A program made the translations under genes and the position numbers. Positions 1 to 6,408 of a stretch of DNA of 9,948 nucleotides are shown here, piece by piece. This DNA is from JBBDXA01 sp040902585 (GTDB lineage: Bacteria > Planctomycetota > Phycisphaerae > Phycisphaerales > Phycisphaeraceae): positions 1 through 9,948 of the forward strand of contig JBBDXA010000002.1 in NCBI GenBank assembly GCA_040902585.1, given 5' to 3'. How positions within the stretch are numbered: the first letter of the stretch is position 1; every line of letters begins with the position of its first letter. Below the pieces are notes generated by a model. The model worked only from the letters and a program-made list of their open reading frames with translations. It was not told the origin of the DNA and searched no databases.

Positions 1-686
1 CCGCCCGGCGCCGCCCAGCGCACGCCGTTGGCCAGCACGCGCTGCACGTTGGCATCGTGATAGATGGGAAACGTCTCGTGGCCGGGACGGAAGTAGAAGA
101 TCTTGCCTTTGCCGCGCCGGAACGTGCAGCCGGAGCGGAAGACTTCACCGCCTTCGAACCATGAAATAAAGATCAGTTCATCCGGCGCGGGGATGTCGAA
201 GAACTCGCCGTACATCTCCGTGTGCGGCAGCTCGAAGTACTCATTCTCAAACCCTTCGCAGATCGGGTGCGAAGGGTTCACGATCCACAGCCGTTCCTTT
301 TCGCCGGCCTCGCGCCATCGGAGCATGCAGCTCGTGCCCATGAGCTTCACAAAGATCTTGGAGAGATGCCCGCTGTGCAGCACGAGCAGGCCCATGCCGC
401 TCAGCACGCGCTTGTGAACACGTTCGACGACATCGTCAGACACGCGGCCGTGTGCCGCGTGGCCCCACCAGAGCAGCACATCGGTCTGATCCAGCACCTG
501 CTGCGTCAGGCCGTGCTCCGGCTCATCGAGTGTCGCGGTGCGAATCTGCACCTGATCGCCCCCGGTGCCCAGCCAGCGCGTCAGGGCCTCAGCAATCACA
601 ACATGAATGCCCTGTGGATAATGTTTCTGCACGAGGGCGTTGCTCTTCTCGTGGATGAACTCGTTCCAGATGGTGATGCGGATCAT
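1..686 (-). CDS. ThuA-family (trehalose-utilisation-like) protein, 3' end cut off by the window
   Basis: The minus-strand frame is open from an ATG at 686 to the window edge, giving 228 complete codons without a stop. It was read by direct translation. The protein begins MIRITIWNEFIHEK and contains WWGHAAHG (about 73-80), LLVLHSGHLSK (100-110) and RPGHETFPIYHD (200-211), which is the pattern of the ThuA-like glutamine-amidotransferase-fold family (COG4813 type). ThuA was named from a trehalose/sucrose utilisation locus, but the reaction in most relatives is not established, so no substrate is claimed. There is no signal peptide, so it is probably cytoplasmic. The start is well supported: AAGGAGG at 697-691 lies 4 nt before the ATG. 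It begins only 13 bp after the argC stop, so the two are probably co-transcribed. The C-terminus lies outside the window, but at 228 residues little should be missing. Confidence 0.86.
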   Translation of the reverse strand, partial: MIRITIWNEFIHEKSNALVQKHYPQGIHVVIAEALTRWLGTGGDQVQIRTATLDEPEHGLTQQVLDQTDVLLWWGHAAHGRVSDDVVERVHKRVLSGMGLLVLHSGHLSKIFVKLMGTSCMLRWREAGEKERLWIVNPSHPICEGFENEYFELPHTEMYGEFFDIPAPDELIFISWFEGGEVFRSGCTFRRGKGKIFYFRPGHETFPIYHDANVQRVLANGVRWAAPG

Positions 687-699
687 GCAGCCTCCTTAC
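687..699 (-). promoter_or_regulatory. Shine-Dalgarno sequence and short spacer between argC and the thuA-like gene
   Basis: The 13-bp spacer contains AAGGAGG (minus strand, 697-691) 4 nt before the ATG at 686. It has no room for a promoter or terminator, which supports argC and the thuA-like gene being one transcription unit. Confidence 0.75.
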
Positions 700-1758
700 T
701 TACTTCAGCCCCGTCGCCTGATCCAGGCCGAACATCAGGTTCATATTCTGAATCGCCTGACCGCTCGCGCCTTTGATCATGTTGTCCTCCGCGCTGAACA
801 CGACGACCTTCTTGCCGATGTCATCGCTCTCCGCCCCCGGTTCCCCACCGGCATTCACCAGCCGCACCGCGATGTCGCAGTAGTTCGTGTCGCGCACCCA
901 CTTCACGTTCGGCAGTTCCTTCCGCACGCGAACAAACGGCGCGTTGGAATACGCATCAATGAACGCTTCATATAGTTCGCTCTCGCTGACATCTTCATCA
1001 GCCGGATCGAGGTAGATCGTTTCGAGAATGCCGCGATCGATCGGCAGCAGGTGCGGCACGAAAAGCGTCGAGACTTTCGATCCCTTCACGACGCTGAGCG
1101 TCTGTTCGATTTCGATCTGATGCCGATGCACGCCCGGCGAGTAGGCCGCGAAGCTTTCGTTCGCTTCGGGAAAGTGCAGGTTGGCCTTGGGCGTTCGCCC
1201 CGCGCCGGTCACACCTGAGGCGGCGTTGATGATGATGCCCGTGGGCTTGACCATGCTCGTCTGAAGGAGCGGCGCGATGGAGAGCGCGGCTGCGGTGGGA
1301 TAGCAGCCCGGATTGGCGACGAGATCCGCCCCGGCGATTTCATCGGCGAAAAACTCAGGCAGGCCATAGACCGCGCCGGCGAGATTCGCGCGGTCTTCGT
1401 GCTTGTGTCCGTAGACGCGTTCATATTGATCCGCATCGCGCAGGCGATAGTCTGCGGAAAGATCGATCACGCGCAGCCCGGCGTTCAGAAGGATCGGTGC
1501 GTACTGCATCGACGCGACATGGGGCAGGCAGAGGAACACCACATCCGCCTCGGCTGCGATCGCGCCCGCATCGATGGGCCTGCCCGGCAGCTCGCACAGG
1601 CCGCGAAGTTGCGGGAACTCATCGGCGATGTTGGCGAGCACATCGCGCTGCGACGCGAGGTAAGTGATCTTCGCGTGCGGATGGCGCAGCAGCCAGAGGA
1701 TGAGGTACAGGCCGGTGTAGCTGGTGGGCCCGACGATGGCGACACGGATGGGGTTCAT
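700..1758 (-). CDS. argC: N-acetyl-gamma-glutamyl-phosphate reductase
   Basis: This enzyme carries out the NADPH-dependent reduction of N-acetylglutamyl phosphate to the semialdehyde, the third step of arginine synthesis, in the cytoplasm. The 352-residue product has the expected family length. The N-terminal Rossmann loop reads GPTSYTG (10-16, usually GASGYTG). The catalytic cysteine is Cys152 in NPGCYPT, followed by SGVTGAGR (181-188), HRHQIE (211-216, the catalytic histidine region), and FVPHLLPIDRGI (233-244). The frame continues upstream to 1875, but that extension is encoded partly by palindrome A1 and looks nothing like ArgC. The ATG at 1758 (MNPIRVAIVG) is therefore chosen, although it has no clear Shine-Dalgarno sequence. 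The stop TAA at 702-700 is followed after 13 bp by the thuA-like gene. No other arginine genes are present in the window. Confidence 0.97.
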   Translation of the reverse strand: MNPIRVAIVGPTSYTGLYLILWLLRHPHAKITYLASQRDVLANIADEFPQLRGLCELPGRPIDAGAIAAEADVVFLCLPHVASMQYAPILLNAGLRVIDLSADYRLRDADQYERVYGHKHEDRANLAGAVYGLPEFFADEIAGADLVANPGCYPTAAALSIAPLLQTSMVKPTGIIINAASGVTGAGRTPKANLHFPEANESFAAYSPGVHRHQIEIEQTLSVVKGSKVSTLFVPHLLPIDRGILETIYLDPADEDVSESELYEAFIDAYSNAPFVRVRKELPNVKWVRDTNYCDIAVRLVNAGGEPGAESDDIGKKVVVFSAEDNMIKGASGQAIQNMNLMFGLDQATGLK

Positions 1759-1826
1759 GGGGCGTATTGTTGGGAGTTGCGAGGGGAAGATCAATCGACC
1801 TGAATGAAAGTGATGTAGGCCGATCC

Positions 1827-1926
1827 CGGTTAGCGGCGCGGCCGAGTCCGCGAGGCCCGCTTTGCGATGCACCATCGATCACCGGCCACAGGTGGGCCTC
1901 GCGGACTCGGCCCGACCGCTAAACGG
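1827..1926. repeat. Palindromic repeat family A, copy 1
   Basis: This is a long imperfect inverted repeat. The left arm is 1829-1858 and the right arm 1894-1923, with a 35-nt loop. The inner stem is a perfect 19 bp (ggccgagtccgcgaggccc and its complement). A 3x3 unpaired block follows (CGC left, CGA right), then a base stem gttagcgg/ccgctaac with one extra A on the right. The same element recurs at 7147-7254 with the unpaired block at the same place. It begins about 20 nt beyond the stop of the DUF1501 gene and lies upstream of argC. There is no T-run after the stem, so it is not a classical intrinsic terminator, but an RNA hairpin acting in 3'-end formation or stability is plausible. No target-site duplication is seen. 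Confidence 0.9.
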
Positions 1927-1946
1927 CGGAAGGATTGTGTTGCGAA

Positions 1947-3438
1947 TCACGCGAAAATCGGCAACACCTTTCCATCACTCGCCGCCAGCGGGCGGTCGTC
2001 CTGATCGTAAAGCGTGAAGCGCGGGTCGATGCCCAGGGCGTGGAAGATGGTCGCGTGAAGATCGGAGGGATGCACGGGCTTTTCATCGGGGAACGCGCCG
2101 ATCTTGTCGCTCGTGCCGTAAAGAAGGCCTTGCGCGATGCCCGCGCCGGCGAAGGCGACGGAGTAGCAATTGGGGTAATGATCACGCCCGCCGCCGCCAT
2201 TGACCTTGGGCGTCCGGCCGAACTCGGTGAGGAGGACCACCAGCGTGTCGTCGAACAACCCTCGCTGCTTCAGGTCGGTGAGCAGGGCGCTCATGGCCTG
2301 ATCCAGCGGCGGCAGCAGGTCGCGCTTCAGGCGGTTGTAACCGTCGCCGTGCGTATCCCAGTGAGCGCCGGCTGAGCCGTTGAGATCACCGGCGGCACAG
2401 TACACCGTGGTCAGCGGCACGCCGGCCTCGGCGAGTTTTCGCGCCATGAGCACGCTCTGACCGCAGATGTGCGGGCCGTAGAGGGCTTGCGTTTCTTTGG
2501 ATTCGTTGTCCACGTCGAATGCGGCGCGTACGGCCGGGTCTAACAACATGTCCAGTGCCTGCGTGCGGTATTGTTCGAGTTGAGCGGTCTCGGCAGGCGC
2601 TGTGAGACCTCGGTCTTCCATCGCATCCAGCAGCGATCGCCGATGCAGCAGTCGCGCTTCTTCGACGCCTTCGATGAAGTCGAGACTGACCATGCCGGAG
2701 GAGGGTGATTTGCCGTCGTACAGCGTGCCGCGTTTGGGCTTGACCACGGCCGGGTCGTAGCGAAGACCGAGGAAGCCGCCGTCCTGCCCGTTGGCATCGC
2801 CGCCGTCGTACATGGTGTAAGGCAGGCAGATGGCGCGGGGGAGAGCGCGGGTTTCGGGTTTCGGGTTCCGGGTTCCGGGTTTCAANNNNNNNNNNGGGTT
2901 TCAACTCGGAACCCGGAACCCGAAACTCGGAACCCTTCTCCGTCGCATACGCCACCATCGACCCGAGGCAGGGCCAGTCGCGGCGCGAGGCGGGCCAGTT
3001 CTTATCGACGGCCTGCGGTTCGTGGCCGGTGAGATTCCAGTAGGCCGCGGAGCGATGCGAGGGCGCGTTGTGATGAGCACTGCGAATGATGGTGAGTTCG
3101 TGCGCGTGTTTCGCAAGGCGCGGCAGATGTTCGCAGACGCGGTAGCCGGGAATCGTCGTCGGGATCGAACCGAAGGCGGATTTCACATCGCTGCCGGCGT
3201 TGGGCTTCAGGTCCCATGTATCGATGTGACTCATGCCGCCCCATGCGAAGAGCACGATGCATCGCTTGGCCTTGCCGAAGGATCGCTGCGCCCCTGCCGC
3301 GATGACGGGCACAGCCGCGGGCGCCGCGGCCTTGGCGCGGGCCTGAAGCGCGAACATGCCGGGCAGCGACAGACCCAGAGCACCAAGGCGCAAAGCGTCT
3401 CGCCGGGTCATGATTCGTTGTGTTCCGCTTCGTCGCAT
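1947..3438 (-). CDS. Tat-exported DUF1501 family protein, interrupted by an assembly gap
   Basis: This is a DUF1501 protein (alkaline-phosphatase/sulfatase-like fold), abundant in planctomycetes and of unproven biochemical role. The N-terminus carries a twin-arginine signal (TRRDALRLGALGLSLPG, 11-27). Next come IVLFAWGGMSHIDTWDLKP (61-79), CEHLPRLA (102-109), AYWNLTG (132-138) and DWPCLGSMVA (154-163). Beyond the gap follow DGGFLGLRYDP, HWDTHGDGYNRLKRDLLPP, LTEFGRTPKV, GGRDHYPNCYSVAFAGAG and a C-terminal HALGIDP, all typical. Ten Ns at 2886-2895 split the gene. The upstream half (181 codons) and downstream half (313 codons including stop) join in frame only if the true gap length is a multiple of three, so the apparent frameshift is most likely an artefact of the 10-N placeholder. 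Without the gap the product is about 493 residues, slightly long for the family because of the heptamer insert. The start at 3438 has GAAGG 8 nt upstream; Met10 (3411) is an alternative. The usual DUF1549/DUF1553 cytochrome-domain partner gene is not adjacent. Confidence 0.92.
2849..2937. repeat. Heptamer tandem repeats in head-to-head orientation inside the DUF1501 gene
   Basis: On the plus strand, five 7-bp units of the GGGTTYC type run from 2849 to 2883 (two GGGTTTC, two GGGTTCC, one GGGTTTC). After AA and ten Ns, one more GGGTTTC (2896-2902) is followed by units of the opposite orientation: AACTCGG, AACCCGG, AACCCGA, AACTCGG and AACCCTT (2903-2937). The block therefore forms an inverted repeat able to fold as a hairpin around the gap. 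In the protein it encodes a low-complexity insert (reading EFRVPGSELKP before the gap and KPGTRNPKPETR after it) between GSMVAYATEKGS and ALPRAICLPYTM, a place where related proteins have a short connection. It resembles the heptanucleotide short tandemly repeated repetitive (STRR) sequences described in cyanobacteria. Confidence 0.9.
2886..2895. other. Assembly gap (10 Ns)
   Basis: Ten Ns lie at the apex of the inverted heptamer repeat. The run is probably a scaffold placeholder, not a measured length. Frame logic for the surrounding gene implies that the real length is a multiple of three. Confidence 0.95.
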
Positions 3439-3541
3439 GCGCTAACCTTCACATCTTCCTGCTGAGCCACAATGCACCAGTTTACCTTCGATCTCTATCG
3501 GCCCAAGGGCGTTTCCACGTCAGAAACGGGTGACTTCTTCG

Positions 3542-4390
3542 CTATTCCTTCGCCTGGATCATCACGCCCAACTCCTTCGCGAGCGCCGCCACAAAGGCCT
3601 TGTGCCTCTGGGGAACATTGGCGTGCCACGCGGCAAGGTAAGCATCGAAGTGGCGATCTTCGACCGGCTCGCCCGCATTGAGCCAGGTCACCGCTTCCCA
3701 GTGTTCGGGCGTTTTCTCAAAGAGCGGGAGCAGGGCCGTGGCCGCGATCTGGTTCAGCTCGCGCTGCGTCGCGCTCTTGCGGAGCTCTGCCGCCTGCTCG
3801 ACGTACCACTTCGCCAGCGTCTGCCCTTCGGCGAGTTTCGCCTTGTTCATGCGTTCGTCCGCGTACTTGCCCAGGGCCGGGGCGTAGCCTTTCCAGTTGG
3901 AGTACGGCGGATTGGTCTTCCAGGTTTCACTCATCTGCCGGAGTGCGTAGAGCGAAGCGAGTTCACAAAGCGATTCTTCGAACCACTTGTTGTGCCCTTC
4001 GCCTTCGCGGTAGGTGCAGAGAATGTGACACATCTCGTGGGCGAACTGATAGGCGTACTGTGCCCAGTAGGATTCACCGGTGTTCAAACGCACGAAATAC
4101 TCGCCGTTCTTGCCGCGGCGAAAGAGCACGATCGGCCCGCCCTTGGGTTCGACGATGATCGGATCGAGCTTGCGATCAGGGAAATGTTTCCAGAGCTCCG
4201 CGGCTGACGACTCGAGGACTTTCTTCACATCTTCGAGACTCGCCTTCCACTGATCCGACTTCATCGGACGGATGTCGAGCGGTTGCTGCTGGGCCTTTTC
4301 CGCGCCGAGCGCGGGCGATGTGATCAGGCATAAGCCAACCGCACAGGCAACGGCCAGCCGCAGAGGAAACGATGAAGGGTTGATCCGCAT
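3542..4390 (-). CDS. Secreted zinc metallopeptidase-like protein (HExxH, gluzincin-like)
   Basis: The 282-residue protein has an N-terminal signal peptide: a basic MRINPSSFPLRLA start, a hydrophobic core to about residue 24, and a likely cleavage after Ala-Leu-Gly-Ala (27-30). It is therefore exported. The zinc-binding motif HEMCH occupies 118-122 (His118, Glu119, His122). Sixteen residues on, WFEESLCELAS (136-146) resembles the W-x-x-E-G/S-x-A segment that supplies the glutamate ligand in gluzincins (peptidase MA-like families), here probably Glu139. This suggests an active zinc peptidase of the cell envelope; the substrate is unknown. The C-terminal part (about 190-280) is helical in character without a recognised domain. 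No convincing Shine-Dalgarno sequence precedes the ATG at 4390, but the signal peptide begins right there. It lies between DUF1501 and the B1 palindrome and is probably its own transcription unit or the head of one with DUF1501 (103-bp gap). Confidence 0.78.
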   Translation of the reverse strand: MRINPSSFPLRLAVACAVGLCLITSPALGAEKAQQQPLDIRPMKSDQWKASLEDVKKVLESSAAELWKHFPDRKLDPIIVEPKGGPIVLFRRGKNGEYFVRLNTGESYWAQYAYQFAHEMCHILCTYREGEGHNKWFEESLCELASLYALRQMSETWKTNPPYSNWKGYAPALGKYADERMNKAKLAEGQTLAKWYVEQAAELRKSATQRELNQIAATALLPLFEKTPEHWEAVTWLNAGEPVEDRHFDAYLAAWHANVPQRHKAFVAALAKELGVMIQAKE

Positions 4391-4420
4391 GCCAACAGGA
4401 TAGCGGACAAGAGCTGTTCA

Positions 4421-4534
4421 CCAAGCCCGATGGCGAGGTCTGCCGAGCCGTCGGGGTATTGCGTTGTCTGTTCGCTTCCTTCTTCACCGCGCACAATACC
4501 CCAACGGCTCGGCAGCCTCGCCATTGGGCTTGGG
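4421..4534. repeat. Palindromic repeat family B, copy 1
   Basis: This is a 40-nt inverted repeat: left arm 4421-4460, right arm 4495-4534, loop about 34 nt. The arms begin CCAAGCCCGATGGCGAGG and end in TACCCC..ACGG / CCATTGGGCTTGG. The only defects are one bulged T and two mismatches (a G opposite T near the base and a C opposite A near the loop). A second copy lies at 8907-9013. This copy starts 18 nt beyond the stop of ddl and ends 30 bp before the start of the metallopeptidase gene. No T-tract follows it. The pentamer CTGTT occurs on both sides (4414-4418 and 4536-4540), which could be a short target duplication or chance. Confidence 0.92.
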
Positions 4535-4552
4535 CCTGTTGAAGTCCGTGCC

Positions 4553-5545
4553 TCAATCTGCCAGCGCCAGGCGCACGAGACGATCCACCAGCTTCGGCAG
4601 CGGAAGGCCGCTGTGAGCCGCGGCCATGGGCAGCAGCGAATGGCTGGTGAAGCCGGGCAGTGTGTTCACTTCGAGAATCCAAGGCCGCTTCTGGTCATCG
4701 AGGATGAAATCGATCCGGCTCAGGTGCCGGCAGCCGAGCGTTCGGAACGCTTCGACAGCAAGGATCCCCAGGCCTTCGAGTTCAGCCGAGGCGAGGCCGA
4801 TCTTCTCCGGGTCGAGATGGTACTGCGTGTCGTTTCGCGTGTATTTGGCTTCGTAGTCGTAGTGCTCGGTGGCGGGAATGATGCGAATGGGAGGCAGGGC
4901 GTGAATCGCGACGGTCCTGAGTCCTGGGTCCTGTCTCCTGTCTCCTGACTCCTGTCCCCTGTCTCCTTCGTCTTCCAGTACGCCGACGGTGATCTCCATG
5001 CCTTTGCAGAACTTCTCCACCATGAGCTTCTCATGGCGCGTGAACAGGTCCGCCAGCGCCGCTTGCGCCTTCGCATCATCCTTACAAATGATTAGATCGA
5101 TACTGCTGCCTTCGCGCGGGGCCTTGAGCACGAAGGGCACTTCGATCGACAGCTTGTCGCCCTTGCCGATGAGCTCGAACGGCAGCGTGGGCAGCTCGGC
5201 GTCGAAGAGTGCCGCCTTGGTGCGATACTTGTCCATGCACAGCGACGCGGCTTCGGTCCTGCAACCTACATAAGGAACGCCGCGCTGGTCGAGGATGGTC
5301 TGGAGTCCGCCGCCTTCGCCCCAGCCGCCGTGCAGCGCGGGGAAGATCACGTCGCCGCCCCAGGCGGTGAACTCCTCCAGCGCGGCAAGATCATCCGGCA
5401 GGATGTCGCGCAGCAGGACTTCGTGCCCCGCTTCCTTAAGCGATCGCGCGATAGTCTCTCCGGACTGAAGGCTCACATCGCGCTCCCGGTCCGGGCCGCC
5501 GGCGAGCACGAGTACTTTGAGGGAGGGCTGGGTCATGTCGTTCAT
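4553..5545 (-). CDS. ddl: D-alanine--D-alanine ligase
   Basis: This ATP-grasp ligase makes the D-Ala-D-Ala dipeptide for peptidoglycan precursors in the cytoplasm. Family motifs run in order. AGGPDRERDVSLQSG (15-29) holds the catalytic-type glutamate at 21. LHGGWGEGGGLQTILDQRG and GVPYVG come next, then MDKYRTK, KAPREGSS (serine loop) and YDYEAKY. SRIDF and LEVNTLPGFTSHSLLP supply the metal and substrate ligands (Asp, Glu, Asn). The 330-residue length is at the upper end for the family because a heptamer-repeat insert sits between ITVGVLEDE and IHALPPIRIIPA. The ATG at 5545 shares an ATGA overlap with the stop of the QueC-like gene, which favours this start (over Met4) and implies translational coupling, as there is no Shine-Dalgarno sequence of its own. 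Palindrome B1 follows 18 nt after the stop. Confidence 0.97.
   Translation of the reverse strand: MNDMTQPSLKVLVLAGGPDRERDVSLQSGETIARSLKEAGHEVLLRDILPDDLAALEEFTAWGGDVIFPALHGGWGEGGGLQTILDQRGVPYVGCRTEAASLCMDKYRTKAALFDAELPTLPFELIGKGDKLSIEVPFVLKAPREGSSIDLIICKDDAKAQAALADLFTRHEKLMVEKFCKGMEITVGVLEDEGDRGQESGDRRQDPGLRTVAIHALPPIRIIPATEHYDYEAKYTRNDTQYHLDPEKIGLASAELEGLGILAVEAFRTLGCRHLSRIDFILDDQKRPWILEVNTLPGFTSHSLLPMAAAHSGLPLPKLVDRLVRLALAD
4915..4966. repeat. Heptamer tandem repeat inside ddl
   Basis: On the plus strand, seven consecutive 7-bp units of consensus TCCTGTC occur: TCCTGAG, TCCTGGG, TCCTGTC, TCCTGTC, TCCTGAC, TCCTGTC and CCCTGTC, then TCC. In the gene's direction this is a GGAGACA-type repeat. 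It encodes the hydrophilic stretch GDRGQESGDRRQDPGLRT, about 17 residues that ordinary Ddl proteins lack, in a loop before the conserved ALPP segment. The reading frame stays open through it, so the enzyme is probably functional. Confidence 0.88.
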
Positions 5546-6204
5546 CGGGCGTGAAGCGGCGAGCGCTTCGCGTGGGTTGTTGGAATCAGCGGGTCATCGA
5601 GCAGGAGCGTCTTGAAGGCCGCGGCCCGGCGATGACAACCATTACATTGTCCACAAGGCTGCTCCTCCACGCCAGCGCAACTCCAGGCGAGTTGCCAGGG
5701 CACGTTCATCACCGCGCCCAGTTCCAAAAGCTGACGATCCGTCAACTCGGCCAGCGGCGTTTCGATGCGCGGCACGCCGTGCTTGCGGGCGGCAAGGCGA
5801 TGTCGCAGGAGGAGCGTCTCTTCGGTGAGTGCGGCAAGTCGGGAGAATTCACCATCGAACTGCGCGGGCCAGAGGAGGCGCTCGACGCCAGCATCGGCGG
5901 CGAACTCGGTGACGGTTTCCAGGAGCGATTCGAAGGAAGCGGCATGCGGCGCTGGGCTCGGCCCTGAAGGGACCAGGCCTGTAGCGGCAAACTCGACGGG
6001 AGCGGCGGGCTCATCGATTTCGATCAGCTTGCAGGCGTGAAAATGGACCGCCTGCTTCCGCGCGAAATCCAACTGACGCGCAGCATTGTTCGCCCTTCGC
6101 TTCACGTGCAGCAGCCAGACCGTCTGCTTGCGCGGCTCAGCCTGCACCAGCGCCGTCGCCACCAGGCTGCGCAGGCCGCCGGCTGAGAGGATCATGGTTT
6201 TCAT
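5542..6204 (-). CDS. QueC-like (7-cyano-7-deazaguanine synthase family) protein with altered ATP loop
   Basis: The 220-residue protein has the length of QueC, the enzyme that makes preQ0 from carboxy-deazaguanine in 7-deazaguanine pathways. The C-terminus keeps the QueC zinc cluster CX7CX2CX2C (Cys176, Cys184, Cys187, Cys190; reading SCAGVEEQPCGQCNGCHRR) and the preceding PLAELTDRQLLELG...VPWQLAWSC block. The N-terminal PP-loop that should read SGGLDS is AGGLRS (8-13): the serine and aspartate that handle ATP are replaced. The PGRN-like and GYPDCR-like substrate segments are also not recognisable. It may be a diverged paralogue or non-catalytic. The start at 6204 is chosen because AAGAAGGGG precedes it by 9 nt; an ATG at 6213 would overlap that signal. 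The open frame upstream to 7146 is antisense to the PrsW gene and is not coding. The stop overlaps the ddl start by 4 nt (ATGA). Confidence 0.8.
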   Translation of the reverse strand: MKTMILSAGGLRSLVATALVQAEPRKQTVWLLHVKRRANNAARQLDFARKQAVHFHACKLIEIDEPAAPVEFAATGLVPSGPSPAPHAASFESLLETVTEFAADAGVERLLWPAQFDGEFSRLAALTEETLLLRHRLAARKHGVPRIETPLAELTDRQLLELGAVMNVPWQLAWSCAGVEEQPCGQCNGCHRRAAAFKTLLLDDPLIPTTHAKRSPLHAR

Positions 6205-6393
6205 CGCGGACATCCCCTTCTTTATCGGACAACCTGCCGGGCTCTCTGCAAGATGTGCCGGTCCCGCGAGTCGTGCCGTTTGTGCCGCCCTTCTCCCCGC
6301 CCCGCCGCTCGCTATCCGCGCCGCATCTGGCATGGACCGCCCTCTGTTTCGTATGTTTGAACCGGGCTGATCGCGGAATCGCGAAGGCCCGGG

Positions 6394-6408
6394 AGGAGGC
6401 TTCGATTG
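6394..6408 (+). promoter_or_regulatory. Shine-Dalgarno sequence fixing a TTG start for the PrsW-like gene
   Basis: AGGAGG at 6394-6399 is followed by a 6-nt spacer and TTG at 6406-6408. The first in-frame ATG is 15 nt further on, too far from this signal, so TTG is the likely initiator. TTG starts often reduce translation efficiency. Confidence 0.7.

Noticed and set aside
222..776. Plus-strand open frame of 184 codons at the window start
   Set aside because: It is antisense to the thuA-like gene, whose minus-strand translation has clear family motifs and a strong ribosome site.
1759..1875. 39-residue N-terminal extension of ArgC
   Set aside because: It is encoded partly by palindrome A1 and has no similarity to ArgC, which begins normally at MNPIRVAIVG.
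2849..2937. CRISPR-like array suggested by repeated short units
   Set aside because: Units are 7 bp, directly adjacent without spacers, and change orientation. This is a tandem heptamer repeat inside a gene.
3510..3528. Small hairpin CGTTTC/GAAACG 14 nt beyond the metallopeptidase stop
   Set aside because: The stem is only 6 bp, AT-rich, and no T-tract follows on the minus strand. It is too weak to call a terminator.
3530..4207. Plus-strand open frame of 225 codons
   Set aside because: It is antisense to the metallopeptidase gene, which has a signal peptide and the HEMCH motif in the proper frame.
4414..4540. CTGTT on both sides of palindrome B1 as a transposon target duplication
   Set aside because: It is only 5 bp, offset differently on the two sides, and no equivalent flanks copy B2. 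It is likely chance.
6371..6384. Short inverted repeat TCGCG-GAAT-CGCGA before the PrsW-like ribosome site
   Set aside because: A 5-bp stem in high-GC DNA is expected by chance and nothing else supports an operator.
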